A stretch of DNA of 64,000 nucleotides from Takakia lepidozioides (lineage: Eukaryota; Streptophyta; Takakiopsida; Takakiales; Takakiaceae). The stretch covers positions 66,755,053-66,819,052 of the forward strand of contig CM060732.1 of assembly GCA_030704615.1 (NCBI GenBank), read 5' to 3'. Positions within the stretch are counted from its first letter, which is position 1. Each line of letters opens with the position of its first letter. Position numbers and translations under genes: made by a program. Under the pieces are notes generated by a model. The model ran no database searches, had not been told where the DNA came from, and saw only the letters and a program-made list of their open reading frames with translations. Shown in pieces: positions 46,587 through 55,049 of this stretch.

Positions 46587-46980
46587 GAACGTGCTTGGGA
46601 GGGTATGAGTATCTTACGAGTTGAGGTCCGCCATGGCATTCTTGAGCAGGGAGGAGTCTACCGCCTTCACCTTGAGGATGACACACTCCACCATGTAATG
46701 CCAGCCAATGTGCTTGGCATGGTTCTGCTTGATGTACTCCCACCAGGCGAGAAGTCGGTGATTCCCGTCCCACACAAAGAACATTTTACCCGACATATGG
46801 CCGAGGTCGAGATCACCCTTCAGTGTTGCCTCGAATTCGTCGTTGCGAGTGTGCCAGTGGGTATCCCATGTTGACAATTCCTCCGCAATGGGTCCACGAG
46901 ATTCGCCGTCCTCATTCTCAAGGGAAACGTAGAAGGCTGGCGAACCTAGACGGTACCCTTCTCGAAACCTTAGTTGATAA

Positions 46981-47310
46981 ACGGAAATGCCGTGCCACAT
47001 TTCCGTTCGGGAAAGTATAAAGGTCTCACCTGAATGGAAATGCGGTGCCGCATTTCCGGTCTGGAAAGTTTGAAGGTCTCGCATGGATGGAAATGCGGCA
47101 CCGCATTTCCGTCCCACAGCTCCAGGCCTCATATACAAAACGGAAATGCGGCGCCGCATTTCCGTTCTAGAATGTCGGAAGGTGCGACTCGGACGGAAAT
47201 GCGGTGCCGCATTTCTGTTCCCGTTGTTCATAATTCTCAATCAGAACGGAAATGCGGTACCGCATTTCAGTTCCGATGTTTCACGATTTTCAGTCAGAAC
47301 GGAAATGCGC
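46981..47310. repeat. Palindrome array B (7 copies)
   Basis: Copies lie at about 46981, 47036, 47091, 47143, 47197, 47247 and 47299 (last truncated). The period is a regular 50-57 bp, and the palindrome is extended by ACG/CGT on most copies. The intervening segments occur in the same order in array C. The array lies immediately upstream of the first visible methyltransferase exon. Confidence 0.95.
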
Positions 47311-48400
47311 ACCCAGCCGATCCACGAGCACGGGTCTTCCTGCCGGTCCTAGCCCTGTGCGTTTCAAGGATGCGGCTTCCAAGGGCAAGTCTTTGCAGTT
47401 CAAAGCCCCAGAGAGCGACTCGCCTTCAAAGGTCATGGAGAATCGCCAGCAGGGGTCTAGCCCTTCTCCAGCAAAGACGAAGAAGAAGCAGCCCGTCCTT
47501 CAACTTGTTTATGAACCGGACCAGGCCGTTTCCCCCCCAACCCAGGCGAATGAAGCAGATTCAATTGCAGTAGACACCTTCACCTGCAAGAATGAGGAAG
47601 CACAAGACAATCAGGGTGAGGGCGGAGCAGTTTCCCGCAAAACCGATTCCACGAGCTGAAGCCCAGTTCCTGCTTGATTTCCAGCCTGGTGATGTTGGGG
47701 GCATCTCTGCTGCAGTGAAGGCAATGGGATCGACCGTCGATCTGGTACCGGAGGAGGGTGCTGCCTCTCAACGTTCGCAGCAAGACCTGACCACAATTGA
47801 GGAAGAGGAGGAGGCCTCTGCGATTGCAGAATTGTCCGCAAAGATTCCCCAGAGTGCAGCTCCAGTTCGGGATGCTCCAGCTGCTCAGCCCCTACCGCCA
47901 CCAGCAAAAATGTCTCCGGAGGAATTCCAAAGTGCAGCGGATACAATGTTGGAGGAGACACATAGTAGCATTGGCAGAGTTCTGGGCAGCAGGGTATTCC
48001 ATCGGACTCTTCGAGTCTCACTCTGTCGCATGGTCTCCCTTCCCATCGTCAGGCAGGCACTTCCCGGAGATGTGGATAAGCTCAAGTTCGACCTTTCCGG
48101 TTAGGCATGCAAACATCTTCTACAGTCAAGTCTCCTAGCATACAGTCTAAGAATTGCAGAAGAAAAATGAGGCGGGTTTCGGTGCTCGATCAGCTGGCGA
48201 ATCCCGATAGCACGGAGCTCTCACTGGTGGTTGGGTTGCCTGCGTGGCCTGATGCTGCGAGATGGCAATCTCCTCCTGTAGACGCATCTGCTTCCTCCCC
48301 TTCGGCATTGGCCTACGTCCGAAATACAATTTTCGGAGCTTGCGACGATGTCTCTTCTCTGGTGCACGCACTCCCTCCCTCTCAGGTTCGAGCATAAGAA
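47311..48400 (+). CDS. Possible gene of unknown function between arrays B and C, frameshifted or spliced
   Basis: Two overlapping open frames form a low-complexity, charged reading region. The first (to 47659) has SPVRFKDAASKGKSLQFKAP, MENRQQGSSPSPAKTKKKQP and LQLVYEPDQAVSPPTQA. The second (47592-48104, another frame) has AEAQFLLDFQPGDVGG, QQDLTTIEEEEEASAIAELS and KMSPEEFQSAADTMLEETHS. A third (48107-48397) follows after a stop. Composition resembles a disordered Pro/Ser/Glu-rich linker; no domain is recognised. A frameshift or an unseen intron would be needed near 47560-47660. It may be a decayed extra exon set of the neighbouring methyltransferase-type gene or of a sister copy on the plus strand. 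Confidence 0.3.
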
Positions 48401-48743
48401 GAACAGAGACAGGGAAAAGGGGCAAAGAGTGCAGATGGAAAGGGCGTGAGAGGGGTGACTGAGGAGACACGACAAAAGAAGATGAAACGGCGGTGATGCA
48501 CCACTTGGGTTCGAAAGGGTTGGACGAAACTGTCTCCTCGTGGATTTTGCGTCAAAAAATTCGAATCGTTCAGGGTACGCCTGCCGTCCAAAAAACAAAC
48601 ATCATTATCCAACGGTCAGGCCGCGTCGCCTCATGCCACTTCAGTCAGATAGAGTGTAGACATGTGCCGCAATTCCGTTGCTCCACGTGTTCACATTTCA
48701 AGGCATTTCCGTCCCAGCGTCTGATGAGTTGGAGTGAAAATGC

Positions 48744-49045
48744 GAATGCGGCGCCGCATTTCCGTTAAGTACCATCACGAAGCTACACATCCGTACTTGT
48801 TGGAAGAAAATGCGGCACCGCATTTCCGTTCCACCTTCACATACCTTAGTTGTTGAACAAAAATAAGGTGCCGCATTTCCGTCCCACAACTCCATGTATG
48901 AGATACAAAAGGGAAATGCGGCGCCGCATTTCCGTTCTGGAATGTCGAAAGGTGCGATTCAGACGGAAATGCGGCACAACATTTCAGTTCTCGTGGTTCA
49001 TGATTTTCAATCTGGACGGAAATGCGGTACCGCATTTCCGTTCCC
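48744..49045. repeat. Palindrome array C (6 copies), paralogous to array B
   Basis: Copies lie at about 48744, 48807, 48864 (left arm decayed), 48912, 48963 (decayed) and 49019. Spacers TCCCACAACTCCATG, TTCTGGAATGTCGAAAGGTG and TTCATGATTTTCAATCTGG match, in order, TCCCACAGCTCCAGG, TTCTAGAATGTCGGAAGGTG and TTCATAATTCTCAATCAGA of array B. The two arrays are therefore copies of one ancestral array. Confidence 0.95.
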
Positions 49046-49490
49046 CCTTCACATAAAATTCTGGCAATTTCACCAATCTTCTGATTTCCCTGGTGACATC
49101 CTTGCTTCTTTTCATCTTGGCTTCATGGGAGTCGGCCTCAGATTTGTCCTCGTTCAGTGGTTCACTCATAGGCAGATCCCTAGATCGTTTTTCAGTTTGA
49201 GTTTGTGCAGGGGTCAATTTCTGTATCTCAGATCGAATCAAAGTACCTAAGGCCTCCATCTGTCGCTGGGAAAACAACTGACTTCCATGTTTGCGATCTG
49301 AAGCTCGGTGCAGACTGGCCGCATCTGAGCACTCACGGTCTCCAGCCATTTCACTATCCTGATCGTCGTCACCGGGGTGTGTGCTCACAGAGCCGAACGA
49401 GATCTGGCTCATTCACACGATTACCCTACTTCTGGAATTTGCGAAATTCACAATCTGTTCTCCCCGATCGCAAAACGGCTCTGATACCAC
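49046..49490 (-). mobile_element. PBS and truncated gag-like ORF of LTR element d
   Basis: Reading leftward from the LTR edge, TGGTATCAGAGCCG (about 49485-49472) is a perfect primer binding site for initiator tRNA-Met. A frame from ATG 49412 gives a Glu/Lys-rich protein (SQISFGSVSTHPGDDDQD, MEALGTLIRSEIQKLTP, REIRRLVKLPEF) that resembles the start of a gag. It is cut at about 49050, exactly where palindrome array C begins, so the palindrome island borders on or is inserted into this element. Confidence 0.7.
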
Positions 49491-50211
49491 TTGAAAGGGA
49501 TTTGACTCTCTTTCCTCAGTCCAACTACAGAACAAATTCAAGCCATTTTCTCATCTTGCCGTTCATAGGGAATCTATCAGGATCCCAAGAAATTTGCTTG
49601 CTTGAATCAACGTCAATATGGACTCATGTGACCATCTTCTTTTATTACAGTCACAGTTCATTGACTCAAACCGTAACAGAGACCACACCTGTCCAACGAT
49701 CGTTCACCCCTGTTCTTCACGAAAGTGTATTTACAAGCCTTAAGCAGATCTTTCTTGTCCCAAACAGTAACTAGAATCAAATCTGCATTGTCACTCTTCA
49801 AATCAACACCTGATGAAGCCTAAGTCATAGGATTTATACCTTTTCTCTATACAAAGGAGAAATCACAGTCCCTGCCGCTGCAAGGCGCCAAAGGCCAGTG
49901 ACAACTATTCCAACATCAACCTACTCTCTAAAAGCACAGCACCGGCTACAGTATCCGGTCCACCCAACCACCACGCCATGCTACGACCAGATTTCCTGTC
50001 GAGAGCAGATCTGCTCTAGCCGCCTATACGCCATCATCCTCTCTTTTTCACACTTGCCATCTCCAAGCCTCATAAAAAATCCCTAATCCTGGATCTCTTC
50101 ATGCACGCGAGCCGCTCTATTTTACCTGCAACTGTCAGTTCGGCGATATTCTAGCAGTCTCTTAATATTCCAAACTGGTTGGCGGGTCGATCTTCGTTCC
50201 TGGCACCTAAC
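49491..50211 (-). mobile_element. 5' LTR of LTR element d
   Basis: On the minus strand it starts TGTTAGGTGCCAGG and ends CCCTTTCA, immediately followed by the tRNA-Met primer site. About 720 bp, no second copy in the window. Non-coding. Confidence 0.7.
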
Positions 50212-51606
50212 AGTGAGTGTACTCATTTCATGTTTATTATTGACCTGTTGTAATTGTGGTGGATCTCCCACCAAGTGGTGGCCCCTGAGCACTCCCTGCT
50301 ACTGGCCCCACGATATTCATAGTATTCCCAGCTCCAGTTGCACTACTTCCCACACTCCCTGTCCCCCCAGAGCCAGATCCAGGCTGCCCGCCTGATCCCC
50401 CTGAGCCGACACCTTCGTTGGCCTGTGATCCAAGTGCTCCACTTGATCCAGGTCCAACGGGTTGGGATGTCCTGGTTGTAGTCTCAACCTCAGCTGTTGG
50501 GTCTACTTCTTCATATTCTTCCTCTTCCAATTTCTTCTCTCTATTTTCATCCTCCAAGTTCTGCCCTTGGGTTTCTTCTTCACTCATGTAACTCAACTGT
50601 AATGGTGTTGGAGAGTCTGTACTCTCCGTTGGCTCTGCCACATCCTCTCCTCCTTCTTCACCTTCCGTTTCAGAAACTGGAGTTCCTGCTTTTGGTGTTC
50701 CATGCCAACTCTTATCAAAGATTTCTGTCAAATCTTTTATCCAGAGATGTACCTCAGATCTTTCACCTCTTGATTGTACCAATTCCCTTAATCTTTCTTA
50801 CAAAGAAAAAGAAGGAGTGGCATCCAACTCTAGTTCTTCCAGTATGGGTGATGTACTCTCTGATCTTAATTGTGTGAGAGGTCCAGATGATTCCCCTATG
50901 TCTATTCCTCTCTCCCAAAGATATGGATAATTAGCTTTCAGATAACTTTCTCTTTTTGCTGAATATCTCTGGAGTCTAGCTTCTCTTTCATCACTCATGT
51001 CCCATGTCTTTCATTTCTTTAATGTGGCAGTAACCAAAACTCTCTTCTGTAGTATCTCTCGTATATGCCTGGGTTTCTTTCAAGCTTCAATGCACCCTTG
51101 GCTATATTAGAAGTCTCCGTTATCATATAACCATATGGCAAACAAGTCTGGAAAGCTGTTCTTGGTGTGAGTTTGATCCACAAAATATCCTTTGGAATCC
51201 AATTCTTTACCAGTACAAGCTCTTCATGCATATGAGTATAAACATTCACCTTCCTTTCCTCCCAGCCTTCAAACTCTACTCGCTTAATGGATAGCAATGC
51301 TATCACATAAACCAGTGTTGGTAATCAACGTGCTCTTCCTCTACAGGCCACCTGATAAATCTTTATCACTCCTTTCTCTAGACCCCACTCAGGGTCAGCA
51401 TCATGCACTCTTTTAAGAATGTTTTCTTTACAACCGTCTAGCAATTCCAAGAACCTCTGAAAGAATCGTTTGGACAATCTTTCCTTCTCAGTTTCACAGG
51501 GAATTTGATTCACATCAAATTCTTTAATTCTCCAACCACCATGATCCCACCAGATGCCTGTCACATCTGGTTGTTCATGACCCAGTTCCCCAGTATGGTC
51601 GCCAAA
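50212..51606 (-). mobile_element. Internal 5' part (PBS and gag-like ORFs) of LTR element c
   Basis: Directly after the LTR end at 51607 (minus direction) comes TTTGGCGACCATACTGGGGA, resembling the primer site common in plant Ty3/gypsy elements. Several gag-like frames follow: one with WWDHGGWRIKEFDVNQIP and KRFFQRFLELLDGCKENIL; one with EEWEERKV-like and VLVKNWIPKDILWIKL segments (about 51306-51019); one starting MSDEREARLQRYSAKRESYL (50998); and one with an acidic then Gly/Ser-rich tail (50782-50237). Stops separate them, so it is decayed. It is truncated at 50211 by LTR d. No pol is present on this stretch. Confidence 0.6.
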
Positions 51607-52555
51607 TGTCGAGCGGCTTTTACTCACCCATCCCTTCGCTATCCGAGGTGGAAACTCTAAGATAGAAGAGTTGGATATCTCTAAGCACTCAGCCCGCTCA
51701 GTACAATCAGTCATGACCTGCAGCTAGTGAATCATGGTTGTGCTTCCCCTTTATATTCCTTCTTGCCTTCATGTTATCAATTACCTTAGCTTCAATATCT
51801 TCTTAGTTCCAGTTAATCATGCATTCATTTCACAGCTTCACTCATGTCTCTCTACACAGTGTGCTTGTATCGAATAAGTATCAGATTACGATTTATCAGG
51901 TACTAGGCCAATGTCAAGTGACTCTAATCCGCCCTACAGTATCACTACAGTTCTGCATGAAACAAACATCTACTGTCCAACTCTCCTCTTTCTCCGTGCT
52001 TTCGTTCTTGCTCTCCGCCCGATCTCCTCTCCTCCATGACCAAGAAGTGCTCCCAGAAGTGTGTCCCCCCCAGAAGTCTCCGCTCTCCGCTTTATCTACC
52101 TACAAGGTGTTCTAACCGCCTTGCTAACAATTAACCGTCATCCCTAATGTAACACGTTCTTTCAGCAGATGTTGTTCCTTCACAGTCGTTCCCTGCCATT
52201 GATAACTGTTCCATATGTACGGTGACAAGCTGTGTCAAACTATGCCGAGCTGTGACTGGCTGTGTAAGGCTGTGTCAGCTGTGTCGGACTGTGCGAAGCT
52301 GTGGCGGGCTGTGACGGCTGTGCGAAGCTGTGACGGGCTGTGTCGGGCTGTGCTGGCTGTGACTGGCTGTGCGAAGCTGTGGCAGGATGTGTTGGCTGTG
52401 TCTGGCTGTGTCGGGCTGTGTTGGGCTGTGTAACCCTCGTCCCTAAAACCTGCTGTTGTCACCCCTAAGGCTCCTGTTCGTCTCAGTCTGTGTAAAAATT
52501 AAGGGTACCCCACAGAACCCGTAAAAGCGTCTAAGTCCCAAGCAGCCCTCTAACA
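51607..52555 (-). mobile_element. 5' LTR, copy c, of the minisatellite-bearing family
   Basis: Plus-strand ends are TGTCGAGCGGC and CCTCTAACA. It aligns with copies a and b over its full length apart from the minisatellite (about 52225-52435). It is adjacent to a primer binding site on its left, so it is a 5' LTR of a minus-oriented element. The right flank (CAATG) is coding sequence of an older gag. Confidence 0.9.
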
Positions 52556-53830
52556 CAATGCCCACACTGCAATTGTGCAGGTTGTGCATATGCCGGCCCT
52601 TTGCCTCCCTCTGGGCAATCCTTCTTGACATGGGGTCCTCCACATGTCCAACACACCACCTCTGCCCGTTGTTGGTCTGCAAATGAAGGGAGAGACCCCT
52701 ACATCTGAGGTCCTCTCTGTCCCTCCCTGGGCTTCACCTTGGCCCCTTGTTGCCTTGAGCACGTTGAGGTAGTGGTTGGCTAGGAGCACCACTACCCCGT
52801 AGTGTCTCCTTAGCAAATCCCACCTTGACCATTCGTTCCTTCACCATGTTGAGCTCTATCCACTCTACCAGCAAAAACACATTTGCTAAAGTGGGTTGGG
52901 CCGCTTGTAGGAGAATTGCATCATGTACCCTTCTCCTCAGCTCCTTGTCCAATATCCTATACCAGAATTGGACTGCCGGACCTTCCGTAACCCCTTGGGT
53001 TACATTTATCAAGTGCCTCATGCGAGTGAAACCTCCCTCAAGCTCTCAGTAGGCTTCCGTTGGAACTCTTGCAAGCTCTGTAACATCTCTGTCCTCACCC
53101 CTTGGTAGTTCCCTCTCAACTCTTCGAAGAACTCCACAACAGGGTTGAAGGCAGACATGGGTACTGGTGCTGGTGTGGTAGTGGCTTGGGTGATGTCGTA
53201 GCTATGGTACCACTAGTCCCACTGCTGCTTGCTTAAGCTACCGATGCAGCGGCAGGTGTAGCCACTGCCCTCGTGGCTCTAGTGCCCATAGTGATGGAGA
53301 CATAGTCGGGTGACCAGTACATCCTCCACTCCTCGATCTCAACCTCATGCCCCTGCCTGAATTCATGGTAATCATCCATAGGCGGCCCCTCAAGGTGCTG
53401 AAACAGCCCCTTCCATGCCATGAAAGGCGTAAATAGTTGTGGATTGCGCATTTGCTGCAAATCACATCAACTATCAAACTTTTGGATAAAATCATCCAAC
53501 TCGATGGTGCCCACCGCCCCAGAGTACCTTCGTGGCCCCTTGGTAGCTCCATACATCTCCTCCATTGTGTCCCAGAACAATGGCAAGGAAACAACTTGCA
53601 CCACCGGTGTGAGTCCTCCTAATTCACAATCCAAATCAGAACCTTCCGTGGAAGACACAGGAGGTGAAGGTGGCCTAGACCGCACACCTCGTCTCGTGTA
53701 CCCACTAGTATCGCTAGTGCCCGAACCGATACTGTCCCCAACAACTAGTGGCACCTCCGTGTTGACAAATTGTCACTCAACCAGTCATGAACATGTCCCT
53801 AACCCCCTCTACATAAGGTAACCAGGTAGA
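52556..53830 (-). mobile_element. Ty3/gypsy gag remnant
   Basis: In broken frames the minus strand gives a gag core (DDFIQKFDS, MRNPQLFTPFMAWKGLFQHL, HLINVTQGVTEGPAVQFWYR, ELRRRVHDAILLQAAQPTL, VEWIELNMVKERMVK) and a zinc knuckle CWTCGGPHVKKDC near 52630. Multiple stops are present. It ends at the LTR copy c insertion point (52555). Confidence 0.75.
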
Positions 53831-54379
53831 GAACCTGTTGTGGCTTATAGTTTGGAATACTAGGTTCCTAACATAGCCTACACCTGCACTTGCATCCACC
53901 GCAAGCACTTCTATGATTGGCTGGTCATCACCCCAACCTCACCATCGACAACATGCTCTAGGACTGGCCCGTGATCAAATCCGGACCAATCACCTATAAA
54001 AACAAGCGCCCACACAAAACTAACATGGCGCACAGTCAAGCATGCAGATATGGAGGGGATCCAAACACAATAAATTAGAACGACAACTCCCCCACACCAA
54101 AAACAGCTCCACGGTGTTGCCCCTGCAAGGACACGCCAGCCCAAACCCGGACTGACTCTTGCCTCCACCTACGGAAAGGTCTTGGCCTAATGAGAGGGTG
54201 GAAAACTACAAGGAAGAGAAGTAAAGCAATGCCTAACACCAGCATGCCCTCATCCCAATACTCTTTTTCTCATCTCTTCCCTCACTTGCATGACCATGGG
54301 AATATCATGAAGATACTCCTCAAACCGCCCTCCACGAGCTTAAAAATTCGGTCTTCAAGACCACATGCCAGTCCTTAGG
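53831..54379. other. Probable transposon-derived sequence, no gene supported
   Basis: No recognised domain or repeat boundaries; the gag remnant lies to the left and a minisatellite to the right. Confidence 0.35.
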
Positions 54380-54835
54380 CAGTCCACCACTGCCTCCACG
54401 AGTCAGCATAGGCCGTCCACAGGTCAACACGGGCCATCACAGACCAGCACAGGCCCACAAATCAATGATCACAGCCGTCACAACCCCACACAGGCCACAG
54501 TCCCACAACCCATCACAGCCCCAAAGGCCATAGATCACAGCCTATCACAGCCTGTCACAGCCCTACACAGGTCACAGGCTCACAACCCCACAGGCCACAG
54601 CCTCTCACGACCCTACACAGGTCACAGGGTCACAGCCCCAAAGGCCACATGTCACGGCCGGTCACAGCCTGTCATAGCCCCTCACAGCCCCACAGGCCAC
54701 AGATCATAGCCTGTCACAACCCGTCACAGCCCCACAGGCCACTGGGCACAGCCCATCATAGCCCGTCACAGCCCCACATGCCACAGCACAGCCCGTCACA
54801 GCCCGCCACAGCCTATTACAGCCCCATCCATGGCC
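54380..54835. repeat. CACAGCCCGT-type minisatellite
   Basis: Roughly 40 degenerate units such as TCACAGCCCGTCACAGCC and CCCACAGGCCACAG. The reverse complement (GGCTGTGACGGGCTGTG) matches the minisatellite inside the LTR family, so this may be an opposite-orientation, diverged LTR of the same family or an independently expanded array. Confidence 0.85.
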
Positions 54836-55049
54836 ACTCATGGCAATTTAGCCATTTCTCCAAGGGGTTTAGCCACGCCAAGCTAGGGTTTGTGTCTCTT
54901 GGACTCTAGGCTTCTTTGCACCGAGCTATGGCGGTTGTGAGGAAATTAGCAAGATATTCTTGCTCTTTATGCCCCCACACACCACCAATAGTAACTCTAA
55001 TTCCAAAGGAAGATGTTTGCAACCGAAACTAAGTGCACAAGCTTCCTTT

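Larger units (their letters stand above)
42940..46965 (-). pseudogene. ParB/Srx-like plus N4/N6-type DNA methyltransferase gene, nine visible exons, one nonsense codon
   Basis: Minus-strand exons with agreeing phases: about 46965-46618, 46505-46316, 46215-45931, 45891-45730, 45707-45393, 45262-44174, 44077-43813, 43710-43515, 43408-42940. The first contains MFFVWDGNHRLLAWWEYIK, a ParB/sulfiredoxin-type DGxHR signature. Middle exons are helical and basic (KKRTRQQG, KKMKKQKQ). The 45262 exon holds CDMIILDIPDGEPVEG and GLARMVLDDRGCVVVLASRG, in the position of the DPPY motif IV of amino-methyltransferases. Later exons give RSPAFIQTIMETCTDVEG and VLDLICGTGGASMWARRF, the SAM-binding motif I (beta-class order). 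The tail is acidic. A TAG at 44866-44864 breaks the frame; a second TAG at 44059-44057 is avoidable by an acceptor 21 bases downstream. The N-terminal end is not located. Palindromes lie in three introns. Motif IV (DIPD, not DPPY) is divergent, so activity is uncertain. Confidence 0.7.

Noticed and set aside
41889-47573. Many overlapping open frames rich in NAAPHF, CGTAFP and RHRIS
   Set aside because: They are artefacts of the palindrome, which has no stop codon in any frame and translates to the same three peptides wherever it occurs.
46981-49045. CRISPR-like array (regular repeats with different spacers)
   Set aside because: The DNA is eukaryotic nuclear, the repeats are full palindromes with variable spacer lengths, arrays B and C share spacers in order, and there are no cas genes.
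53911-54168. Small hydrophobic minus-strand protein
   Set aside because: It is short, has no homology signal, and lies in transposon-derived sequence with no expression context.
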